Assembly (NCBI GenBank): GCA_018667355.1
Contig: JABIVC010000003.1
Coordinates: 1-64,000, forward strand
From: Gammaproteobacteria bacterium
GTDB taxonomy: Bacteria > Pseudomonadota > Gammaproteobacteria > GCA-002705445 > GCA-002716945
DNA: 64,000 nucleotides
Direction of reading: 5' to 3'
Both the position numbers and the translations under genes were made by a program. This document shows positions 50,961 through 64,000 of this stretch, piece by piece; the stretch's first letter is position 1; every line of letters starts with the position of its first letter. The notes under the pieces were generated by a model. It had not been told where the DNA came from, ran no database searches, and was given only the letters and a program-made list of their open reading frames with translations.

Positions 50961-51812
50961 TCATTCAACCTTCAAGGAGAAATAATCAATTATTTGGTTA
51001 CTTAAAAAATACTCTGGATTTATATATGTTTTATTAAGTAATAAAGACCAATGTAAGTGAGGGCCTGATGATTTACCTGTATTACCTATCTTACCAATGT
51101 TTTCCCCTTTACTCACAACCTGCCCTTTTTTAACGAGTATTTCGTCAAGATGTATGAATATACTTTTTAGTCCTTTTCCATGGTCTAGTAAAATAAATTT
51201 CCCATTATAGTAATAATTACCCGTTAGTATAATTTTCCCACCAGATGGAGCAATTATCAAAGTACCTTTTTTTGCACCAATATCTAAACCATTATGAGGA
51301 TTTCCTTCTTCACCATTATAAAATCTTTTTGTACCAAATCTTCCAGTAGTAATTCCATCAGCAGGAATGATAAAGCTTAGATCAGGAATATTATTATACC
51401 AATAATCTTTTGCTACCTTTAGATTTCTTCTTTCAGTATCAATCCTATTTTTATTCTCAAGACTAGGTTTTATATATTTTTTATCAACAATTATATTCTG
51501 AACATCAAAAAATTTTGGCTTGACTATAAAATGTAGATTGTATGAATTATCATCAATCATTATATTAATATTATTTTTTCCTAATTTCATCCCATATGGA
51601 ATTCCATATAACAAATAAGATTTATCTTTATAACTTATGGTTAATAATTGCTGATTATCTAAGAACGCATCAGGCGTAAGTTTATCATTACTAATCTTAT
51701 GTATATACACACCCCCTTTAGTATTTAATATCACATTGCTAGATGCATTCAATATTACGGAAGAGGGAATAAAGAAAATAAAAATAGCGAGAAATAAACT
51801 AAAAGGTTTCAT
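50961..51812 (-). CDS. Exported M23 family peptidase
   Basis: A 283-residue protein with an N-terminal signal peptide (about 1-24). The C-terminal LytM/M23 domain (about 155-270) has zinc ligands in HNGLDIG (HxxxD) and the final HLHW. Such enzymes cleave peptidoglycan cross-links; both metal motifs are intact, so it should be active rather than an activator. The N-terminal 150 residues resemble no domain I can name. It starts 3 bases after the queF stop. Confidence 0.85.
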   Translation of the reverse strand: MKPFSLFLAIFIFFIPSSVILNASSNVILNTKGGVYIHKISNDKLTPDAFLDNQQLLTISYKDKSYLLYGIPYGMKLGKNNINIMIDDNSYNLHFIVKPKFFDVQNIIVDKKYIKPSLENKNRIDTERRNLKVAKDYWYNNIPDLSFIIPADGITTGRFGTKRFYNGEEGNPHNGLDIGAKKGTLIIAPSGGKIILTGNYYYNGKFILLDHGKGLKSIFIHLDEILVKKGQVVSKGENIGKIGNTGKSSGPHLHWSLLLNKTYINPEYFLSNQIIDYFSLKVE

Positions 51813-51815
51813 TGC

Positions 51816-52202
51816 TTAGATTAGGATATTATTTTTATCCTTCCAACCCTTTTTTATATTTTTAGTAGTAATTGTCGTTATTATACCACCCCTAACTTTC
51901 CAGTATCCAATTACTGATATATATCTTGGCTTTATAAGCATTGATATATCTTTTAGAACATTATTTGTATTGTCTTCATGAAAAGCACCAACGTCTCTAA
52001 AAGAACCCATGTATAACTTAATAGATTTTAATTCTACACATAACTTGTCTGGCACATAATTTATAACAAATTCAGCAAAGTCAGGCTGTCCTGTTAGAGG
52101 ACAGAGGCATGTAAATTCAGGTATTTCCATTGTTATGAGATAGTCTTCTTTTATATGAGGATTTTCAAATACATCCAAAAACTTATTTTTTGATTTCACC
52201 AT
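51816..52202 (-). CDS. queF: NADPH-dependent 7-cyano-7-deazaguanine reductase, short type
   Basis: QueF reduces preQ0 to preQ1. The catalytic cysteine is in TCLCPLTGQPDFA and the substrate motif ELKSIKLYMGSFRDVGAFHE is present. At 128 residues it is the unimodular YkvM type, not the two-domain YqcD type found in E. coli. AGGAG precedes the ATG. Its product is the substrate for tgt at 35181-36275. Confidence 0.94.
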   Translation of the reverse strand: MVKSKNKFLDVFENPHIKEDYLITMEIPEFTCLCPLTGQPDFAEFVINYVPDKLCVELKSIKLYMGSFRDVGAFHEDNTNNVLKDISMLIKPRYISVIGYWKVRGGIITTITTKNIKKGWKDKNNILI

Positions 52203-52222
52203 TGTTTTCTCCTGATAGTAGT

Positions 52223-52228
52223 ATTATA
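52223..52228 (-). promoter_or_regulatory. Predicted -10 box for queF
   Basis: A perfect TATAAT on the minus strand, 20 bases before the queF ATG, leaves room for the AGGAG ribosome site. No clear -35 was identified. It lies back to back with the smc -10. Confidence 0.35.
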
Positions 52229-52241
52229 CCTGAGATAATAT

Positions 52242-52247
52242 TATAAT
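52242..52247 (+). promoter_or_regulatory. Predicted -10 box for smc
   Basis: A perfect TATAAT ends 17 bases before the smc ATG at 52265; AAAGGG (52253-52258) between them is a plausible ribosome site. The -35 would lie in the queF promoter, so the two may compete. Confidence 0.35.
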
Positions 52248-52264
52248 CTATTAAAGGGATATCT

Positions 52265-57902
<5,638 letters not shown>

Positions 57903-57906
<4 letters not shown>

Positions 57907-59303
57907 AAGGTATCAGGGATTCCATTGTCTATTTGTTTATTAATCGTATTATCTTGTGAGTCTAAGAATACAAGGATATCATAATATTGTCTAATATTTT
58001 GTACATACTTCAATGTTTCCCAACCTCTAGCATATCCATATTTTGTTTTTTTATAATACTTAGATTGACTTAATTTTAAAATATATGGTTCTAATACTGT
58101 CCAGTCACCAGAATCAACATTATCTTCATTAGCCATTTGCATAGCATCTTCAATATGTTTAAAACCAATATTATATGACGCAATGGCAAACCATATTCTA
58201 TCTTTATTATTTATTATTTCAGGAAGATTATTTAATAACTTTCTTAAATATTTTGCTCCGCCTTCTATACTCTGCACAGGATCTTCTCTATCTTTAATCT
58301 TAACTTCTTTAGCAGTATTTTTTGTTAACATCATTAGCCCTCTAACACCTGTATATGAAACAGCATCTTTATCCCACTTTGATTCCTGATATCCAATGCT
58401 TGCTAATAATCTCCAATCATGTTGATATTTATCTGCATATTTTTTAAAATGAAATTCATATAAGGGGAATATATTTATTAAATCACTAAGAAAACTCCTT
58501 GTCCCTACAAACGTATATTGAAGCTTGTCAGTAAAGTGTTTCATATAAATATTTTTTAATTTATTATCTTTAAGTAACTCCGTAAAATATTCTGAAATCT
58601 TATTTTCAAATACATAACTAGTATTCTCTGGTATAGCCCATGATGAATTGATATTTTCTCTGATTTTGAAAGCAATTTTAATTTGCGGATAATATTTATT
58701 ATAGATTTGTAACTCATTATAACTGACAACTGTAAAATCAATTTCATTATCTTTTAATAAATTTATCATTTCATCAATGTTCTTATCTTTGGCGATAGTA
58801 TAGTTAATATCTATATTTTTAGTGAATATATTAAAACTATCTTTAATAGAACTGGAGTCTATAATTTCAATTCTTGACTTTCTAAGATCACTTATTTGAT
58901 TTGGTTTAATCATGTAATCAGAATTATAGACAATATAATGACTTACTTTATTATATGAATAGGAGATCTTAACATCATTCACGACACCCATATTTGCAAG
59001 CATATCAACCTCTCTATTATTAAGTGCTATTTTTGCTTGCTGAAGATTATCCATTGTTATTACTTTTAATTTAACACCTATAAATTTTGCGAAATCACTT
59101 ATCAAATCATATGTATATCCATTTTCTTCATTTTGAATTTCATAGTAATTTGTCGGCCCAAATCTTGTAACAACTCTTATTTCGCCATTTTTAATTATAC
59201 GAGAAAAATCATTTTTATTAAAAGGATTATAATCTTTAACTAGGAATAGAAGACCACTAATAAATATTGAAATAAAAAATATCCTAGTTAAGAATTTGAT
59301 CAT
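57903..59303 (-). CDS. mltF: Membrane-bound lytic transglycosylase MltF
   Basis: MltF combines a periplasmic solute-binding-type regulatory domain (about 35-270, starting [15 protein letters not shown]) with a C-terminal SLT lysozyme-like domain. The catalytic glutamate is in [19 protein letters not shown], followed by GVRGLMMLT and [14 protein letters not shown]. The N-terminus (about 5-24) is a hydrophobic signal or anchor with no lipobox cysteine seen. The 466-residue length matches E. coli MltF. It shares one base with rne. Confidence 0.93.
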
Positions 59304-61162
59304 TAGACATTTTTATTCTTTTTCATATCAGCAGCAGTCGATGATTTTTTAGCAGAATTATTATTCTTGTTAAAGTAAGGCTTCTTTTTATTAAAAGATT
59401 TATATTTATTATTGCTATATTTTGAATAATTGTTCTTATTATTATATTTCCTTCTTCCGTTAAACTGTCTGCCTCTGTATACTTTTTTAGGTTTCAAACC
59501 GATTAATGATTTGAAAAAATCTATAACTTTTTTAAATATACTTTTCTTTTTATGATTAAAAGGTTTTTTTTGTTTTATAGATGGTTTTGGTGGGACACTT
59601 TTAGGTGTTACTGCTTTAACTAATGCTTCTTCATAATGCGAACTTGTTTCATTTAAAGTTTTTTTATCTTTATTATTATGCTTTGCAATAGATGCCTTAA
59701 AAGCTTCTGTTTCCATATTTTTTTTATCTATTAGATAATTTGCCCCTTCAATAGTATTATCAGGCATAATTTTAACATCAATCTTTTGTCTTTTTTCAAT
59801 ACCCTCAACTATTTCTTTTTTTTCATTGAGTAAATATGTAGCTAACCTTACCGGAAGGTATACAGTCATCGGCTTGTCTGTCTTCATTGCCTCTTCCTCT
59901 AGTAATCTTGCTAGATTTATAGATAATGTTGACAAAGATTTAATCTCACCACTGCCACCACAAGTAGGGCAACTCTCAGTATTATTATCAATAATAGAAG
60001 ACTTGAGCTTTTGCCTAGATATTTCCATTAAGCCAAACTTAGATATCCTGGTAAACTGCATTTTAGCTTTATCTATTTTTGAGAGATGAGCCATTTTTGA
60101 CATTACAGATATTTGTGAATTGAGTGACATCATGTCTATAAAATCTACTACTATCAATCCTCCGATATCTCTCAATCTCAGTTGAACAGCTAATGAGTCC
60201 GCAGCTTCCAAGTTTGTATTAAGCGCAGTTTCTTCTATGTCACCACCTTTAGTTGATTTAGCAGAGTTTACATCTATGCTCGTTAAAGCTTCAGTTGTAT
60301 CGAAAACTATATTACCACCTGATGGTAATGTAACTTTTTTTCTATAGACGCTCTGAACTTGTCCTTCAATACCAAAATTACTAAATAGGGGAACAGATTT
60401 TGTATAGTGTTCAATCTTAATTTTTGAATGCGGAATAAAATGATCTTTGCCATTTATAAAATTATTATAATATTTTTCATCATCAATTATAACTTCTTGA
60501 ACTGTCTCATTGATATAATCTCGAATGACTCTAGCCAACATACTACTTTCTTCATATATTAAAAAAGGAGCTTTCTTTAATACTGAGCTTTCTAAGATTT
60601 GCTCATATATTTGAATTAGATAATTCATATCCCATTCAAGTGTTTCTTTCGTGCTATCTAACCCTGAAGTTCTGAGTATTATACTCATGTTTTCTGGGAT
60701 ATCTAATTCACTGAGTAATTTTTTTGCAGACATTCTATCATTACCTTCGAGTCTTCGTGAGACCCCTCCAGTGTTTGGATTTTTAGGTAATAGAACTAGA
60801 TATTTGCCAGCAAGACTTAGGAATGTGGTTAATGCTGCTCCTTTGCTCCCTCTCTCTTCCTTATCAACTTGAATAACAATTTCTTTCCCAGGCTCAATAC
60901 AATCTCTAGCAGATCTTGATTTTCCAGGAACAAAAATATCCTCAGCTATTTCTTTAAACGGTAAAAAACCATGTCTGGTTCTACCAAAATTTACAAATGC
61001 AGCTTCTAGACTAGGTTCTACTCTAGAAATTGTTCCCTTGTAAATATTGGACTTGATGTTCTTTGATGGTAAGTCTATATCTAGCTCTGTAAGTTTGTTG
61101 TCCTCGACAATAGCTAGCCTGACCTCTTCTCTCTGAGAGGCATTTATTAATATTTGTTTCAT
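59303..61162 (-). CDS. rne: Ribonuclease E/G
   Basis: The catalytic half is intact: MKQILINASQREEVRLAIVE start, S1 domain with YKGTISRVEPSLEAAFVNFG, the metal region LTSIDVNSAKSTKGG and VVDFIDM, and the zinc-link cysteines in CPTCGGSGE. At 619 residues it lacks most of the E. coli scaffold. The tail has a hydrophobic amphipathic segment (IFKKVIDFFKSLIGL), like the membrane-targeting helix. An extremely basic Asn/Lys/Tyr-rich stretch follows, likely RNA-binding. Placement opposite rluC is the standard one for RNase E. Confidence 0.93.
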   Translation of the reverse strand: MKQILINASQREEVRLAIVEDNKLTELDIDLPSKNIKSNIYKGTISRVEPSLEAAFVNFGRTRHGFLPFKEIAEDIFVPGKSRSARDCIEPGKEIVIQVDKEERGSKGAALTTFLSLAGKYLVLLPKNPNTGGVSRRLEGNDRMSAKKLLSELDIPENMSIILRTSGLDSTKETLEWDMNYLIQIYEQILESSVLKKAPFLIYEESSMLARVIRDYINETVQEVIIDDEKYYNNFINGKDHFIPHSKIKIEHYTKSVPLFSNFGIEGQVQSVYRKKVTLPSGGNIVFDTTEALTSIDVNSAKSTKGGDIEETALNTNLEAADSLAVQLRLRDIGGLIVVDFIDMMSLNSQISVMSKMAHLSKIDKAKMQFTRISKFGLMEISRQKLKSSIIDNNTESCPTCGGSGEIKSLSTLSINLARLLEEEAMKTDKPMTVYLPVRLATYLLNEKKEIVEGIEKRQKIDVKIMPDNTIEGANYLIDKKNMETEAFKASIAKHNNKDKKTLNETSSHYEEALVKAVTPKSVPPKPSIKQKKPFNHKKKSIFKKVIDFFKSLIGLKPKKVYRGRQFNGRRKYNNKNNYSKYSNNKYKSFNKKKPYFNKNNNSAKKSSTAADMKKNKNV

Positions 61163-61259
61163 TTATAATCCTGTAATTCATTTTCTCTTTTTTGTTATGA
61201 TTTTTAATTAAGTTGGTGCAAGCACTAGCTTATTCTGAATATGGTAACTCTTACCCTAT

Positions 61260-61276
61260 AATATTTAGCAAATATT
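61260..61276. repeat. Perfect palindrome AATATTT-AGC-AAATATT
   Basis: A 7-3-7 inverted repeat in the 291-bp divergent region between rne and rluC. It could be an operator or part of the rne leader. In AT-rich DNA chance occurrence is quite possible. Confidence 0.3.
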
Positions 61277-61295
61277 GTTTAATTTACTTATATAT

Positions 61296-61363
61296 ACTGC
61301 TGTGTGGTTATGTATTCTAATATCAGCAGTCTTTATCTTCAACAGTTAAGCCGTTTTTTGGCT
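61296..61363 (-). promoter_or_regulatory. Possible rne 5' leader hairpins
   Basis: Two hairpin-forming elements lie in the region expected for a long rne leader. ACTGCTG/CAGCAGT has a 21-nt loop (61296-61330), and AGCC/GGCT has a 7-nt loop (61349-61363). In E. coli the rne 5' UTR folds into hairpins that RNase E itself recognises for autoregulation. Similarity here is only positional. The remainder of 61163-61453 is AT-rich, with a TATAAT at 61437-61442 as candidate -10 for rluC. Confidence 0.25.
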
Positions 61364-61453
61364 ATTTCCTTTAAACAATATAAAAATCTTTGAATTAATA
61401 TATCAATGATCTACACTATCTTCAATTAATATTACATATAATTGCCACTCATA

Positions 61454-62392
61454 ATGTCTGATTCTAATCATATAAAAGTCAGAAAAATAGTAATTCCTGC
61501 CGAACAGCAAGGCCAAAGATTAGATAATTATCTGAGAAAAATACTTACAGGCGTACCGAATAGCCTGATATATAAGATAATACGTGATGGCCAAGTTAGG
61601 GTTAATAGTGGAAGAGTAAGACCTTTATATAGATTAAAAGCTAAGGATATTCTTAGAATACCTCCGGTTTCAGTTGATTTAACGTCTCAGACTATATCAA
61701 ATTTCTTAACAAGAGGTCTGAAAAAGATTATTTTATATGAAAACGATGATTTCATGGTTATCAATAAACCCCCTGGAATAGCTGTTCATTCTGGCTCAAA
61801 AATTGAACATGATATAATGTCATCACTCAAATCAGTTGATAAGTATAAATCTCTTTCGCTAGTCCACAGATTAGATAAAAATACTAGCGGGTGTTTGATA
61901 CTTGCGAAAAATTATCAGACTGCCTCGGCATTAGGAAAAATATTTATGTCTGGTGCAGTTGAGAAAAATTATATTTCTTTATTGTCTGGGACTTTGACAG
62001 GAGATCGGATTGCAGTAGAACATTCTTTGACTAGAAACAAAGGTAACGCATCTAATTCCGTATCCATATCGGAGGATGGAACAGGTAAAGTCGCGTCATC
62101 ATATATTTCGTTATTGAGGCAATACAAGGAATGTTGTCTGGTAAACATTAAAATTGAAACTGGTAGAATGCATCAAATTCGTGTGCATGCATTGAGTATA
62201 GGACAACCCGTATGTGGTGATACTAAATATGGTGATAAAGAAGTTAATAAAAGATTAAGAGAATATGGACTGAAGAGAATGTTTTTACATTCAAAAAATC
62301 TCTCATTCTTTTATAAGAGAAGACATATTATTGAAGCCCCTCAGCCAGATGATCTTACGTTAGTTATTGATAATTTAAAAAATGGTCTATAA
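61454..62392 (+). CDS. rluC: 23S rRNA pseudouridine synthase RluC
   Basis: RluC modifies positions 955, 2504 and 2580 of 23S rRNA (E. coli numbering). An S4 RNA-binding domain comes first (about 15-75, QRLDNYLRKILTGVPNSLIY). The catalytic aspartate is in LVHRLDKNTSGCLIL, and GRMHQIRVHALSIGQPVCGD follows. ATG 61454 is preferred over TTG 61442, which falls inside a TATAAT -10 box. Length is 312. Divergent placement from rne is as in E. coli. Confidence 0.94.
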   Translation: MSDSNHIKVRKIVIPAEQQGQRLDNYLRKILTGVPNSLIYKIIRDGQVRVNSGRVRPLYRLKAKDILRIPPVSVDLTSQTISNFLTRGLKKIILYENDDFMVINKPPGIAVHSGSKIEHDIMSSLKSVDKYKSLSLVHRLDKNTSGCLILAKNYQTASALGKIFMSGAVEKNYISLLSGTLTGDRIAVEHSLTRNKGNASNSVSISEDGTGKVASSYISLLRQYKECCLVNIKIETGRMHQIRVHALSIGQPVCGDTKYGDKEVNKRLREYGLKRMFLHSKNLSFFYKRRHIIEAPQPDDLTLVIDNLKNGL

Positions 62393-62424
62393 AATTAATT
62401 ATAGCTTATAGATAGAGTGATAAT

Positions 62425-63324
62425 ATGGAAGATAATAATCTCACAAAAATTTTGGTTGATTCTTTGGTTAAAGAACGAGAGTCTGAGAGGAAATTTAAGT
62501 TTATTAGAAGAGTGATAGTTTTTGTACTATTCATTTTGATACTTATATCAATCTTAATGGCTTCTTCAGATATAAATTATTCAAAAGAACATGTGGCACT
62601 AATAAATATAAATGGTGAAATATCAGCAACTGGCCCCGTGAATGTTGAAAGTGTTATTCCTTACATCAAAAAAGCTATCAATAATGACTACTGTCTAGGA
62701 GTAGTTTTAAAAATTAATAGTCCTGGCGGTAGCGCTACACAGTCGAAAATCATATTTGATGAAATAAATAAACTCAAGAAAATCAATGACAAAAAAGTTT
62801 ATGCAGTCATAGAAGATGTAGGAGCATCGGGTGGTTACTATATTGCTGCTAGTGGAGAAATGATATTTGCAAATGCATCTAGTATAGTAGGATCTATAGG
62901 AGTGCGATTGGATAGCTTTAACTTATCATCATTAATGAAGAAGTTAGGTATTGAGGCTCAAGTTATATCTTCTGGCGAAGATAAAACAATGTTGGATCCA
63001 TTCAATAAACTATCTGAAAAGCATAAACTTCACTTGGAATCACTCCTTTCAAGTATTCACAATCAATTTATAAGTGATATTAAAAAATCAAGAGCAAGTA
63101 AGATAAATGAAAACAATGTTTTTACTGGTTTATTTTGGACAGGTACAGAAGCTCTAAAGATTGGATTAGTTGATGAAATAGCATCTATATATGATGTAAA
63201 TGAGAAATACTTTGATACTGCTGAACTTATTACCTATAACAAAAAAGATAATTTATTAAATGAATTAATGAATGCAAACTTTAAGATATCTTTAGAAAAT
63301 TCTATTCATGGGATTAAGTATTGA
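62425..63324 (+). CDS. sppA: Signal peptide peptidase SppA (S49 family, short form)
   Basis: SppA degrades cleaved signal peptides in the membrane. One N-terminal helix (about 28-48) leads to a single S49 domain. The catalytic serine is in EDVGASGGYYIAASG and the probable catalytic lysine in SGEDKTMLDPFNKL; KINSPGGSATQS is the substrate loop. At 299 residues it is the short, single-domain type found next to rluC in Pseudomonas, not the 67-kDa E. coli form. Confidence 0.92.
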   Translation: MEDNNLTKILVDSLVKERESERKFKFIRRVIVFVLFILILISILMASSDINYSKEHVALININGEISATGPVNVESVIPYIKKAINNDYCLGVVLKINSPGGSATQSKIIFDEINKLKKINDKKVYAVIEDVGASGGYYIAASGEMIFANASSIVGSIGVRLDSFNLSSLMKKLGIEAQVISSGEDKTMLDPFNKLSEKHKLHLESLLSSIHNQFISDIKKSRASKINENNVFTGLFWTGTEALKIGLVDEIASIYDVNEKYFDTAELITYNKKDNLLNELMNANFKISLENSIHGIKY

Positions 63325-63328
63325 AAAC

Positions 63329-64000
63329 ATGAGGTATCAGGTATTTATCAAAAATATTGATAGTCACAAAAATACTTACTCTTTTGCTCTAGAATCCATA
63401 AATAAAAAATATTTGCCCATATATTTTGATATTCCATTTACCATGGATACATATAAAAAAACATTTGGCAAAACAATAATTCTAGGAGGGGCTCCTGGGT
63501 ATTTTGGAGCCATTGCTATATCAGGTAGAGCAGCTTTATACTCAGGATCAAGGTATGTTGAAATCATGACAACTAAAGAGCATTCTGAGGTTTTACCAAT
63601 ATATCAGCCAGAATTAATCACATCTTACAAGCTATCTGATTTTCATAAGAAAATTTTATCTTATAAGAATTTGCTCATAGGACCGGGTATGTCTGATGAT
63701 AAATGGTCACATGATCTGTTTACGCTTATGAAGAAATACTTATGTAGTCAACACTCAGAGATAAAATGTATTATAGATGGAGGTTTTTTGTCCATTCTCT
63801 CTAAAAAACCTTTTAAATACGATAATTGGGTTATGACTCCTCATATCGGAGAGGCAGCTAAGCTATTAAATAAGAAACCTAGAGACATAGAAATTAACCG
63901 CATAAAGTCAGCAAAAGAACTGCAATCTGTTTATGGAGGGATTATAGTTCTCAAGGGACCAAAAACTATTGTCCAAACAAAATCTAACACTTATGTATGC
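63329..64000 (+). CDS. nnrD: NAD(P)H-hydrate dehydratase domain protein, cut by the window edge
   Basis: The frame from ATG 63329 stays open for 224 codons to the edge. ADP-dependent NAD(P)H-hydrate dehydratase (YjeF C-terminal, ribokinase-like) motifs are GGAPGYFGAIAISGRAAL, LIGPGMSDD, MTPHIGEAAKLL and IVLKGPKT. These enzymes repair hydrated NAD(P)H. The N-terminal epimerase domain usually fused in front (as in E. coli Nnr) is absent. The usual LDAD motif reads IIDGG, a small divergence. The catalytic GTGD region lies beyond the edge. It follows sppA by 4 bases. Confidence 0.8.
   Translation, partial: MRYQVFIKNIDSHKNTYSFALESINKKYLPIYFDIPFTMDTYKKTFGKTIILGGAPGYFGAIAISGRAALYSGSRYVEIMTTKEHSEVLPIYQPELITSYKLSDFHKKILSYKNLLIGPGMSDDKWSHDLFTLMKKYLCSQHSEIKCIIDGGFLSILSKKPFKYDNWVMTPHIGEAAKLLNKKPRDIEINRIKSAKELQSVYGGIIVLKGPKTIVQTKSNTYVC

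Overview
The window is chromosomal DNA from an AT-rich (about 30% GC by eye), densely packed gammaproteobacterium. The gene order is close to that of Pseudomonas and relatives: leuCD-leuB-asd-fimV-truA-trpF-accD-folC-SPOR-cvpA-purF, mupP-ubiG-amidohydrolase facing gyrA-pheA-hisC-tyrA-aroA-cmk-rpsA-ihfB-lapAB-pyrF, queA-tgt-yajC-secDF-suhB-trmJ-isc, hisS-yfgM-bamB-der, smc-ligA and rne-rluC-sppA. Genes abut or overlap by 1-20 bases almost everywhere, five convergent pairs overlap at their stops, and only one clear intrinsic terminator was seen. This fits a streamlined, probably free-living marine lineage (SAR86-like or similar). The lineage is inference; no 16S gene is present.

Layout. 1-390: tail of an unknown gene, a TGGTGGCAT direct repeat and tRNA-Arg(CCT), which looks like the edge of an integrated element lying to the left. 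391-2504: tsaB facing psd and a SCO1-type copper protein. 2605-17625: a long plus-strand run with chorismate synthase, leucine, aspartate-family and tryptophan synthesis, a reduced FimV, truA, accD, folC, a SPOR protein, cvpA, purF and a cytoplasmic YkuD enzyme. 17654-20640: a small protein resembling the N-terminal domain of RF1, then mupP, ubiG and an amidohydrolase homologue on the minus strand. 20806-32177: gyrA, aromatic amino-acid genes, cmk, rpsA, ihfB, lapAB and pyrF. 32161-34051: a PfkB kinase, tRNA-Leu(CAA) and two small unknown genes. 34153-40834: queuosine genes, the Sec accessory complex, suhB and trmJ. 40870-46178: the isc operon and ndk. 46194-50611: hisS, yfgM, bamB, der. 50645-52202: three minus-strand genes including queF. 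52265-57104: smc and ligA. 57091-61162: rne-mltF-dapD on the minus strand. 61454-64000: rluC, sppA and a truncated nnrD.

The most interesting signals are degeneration or reduction inside otherwise standard loci. The amidohydrolase beside ubiG appears to have lost every metal ligand. SuhB has lost catalytic aspartates, consistent with retention for its non-enzymatic transcription role. SMC is only 944 residues with no recognisable hinge. The isc operon has no iscU although hscBA is kept. An RF1-N-terminal-like domain stands alone as a gene. Ribosomal protein S1 has five rather than six S1 domains. Several promoters place the predicted transcription start on or next to the start codon, suggesting leaderless mRNAs. 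I saw no CRISPR array, insertion sequence, prophage body or defence island inside the window.
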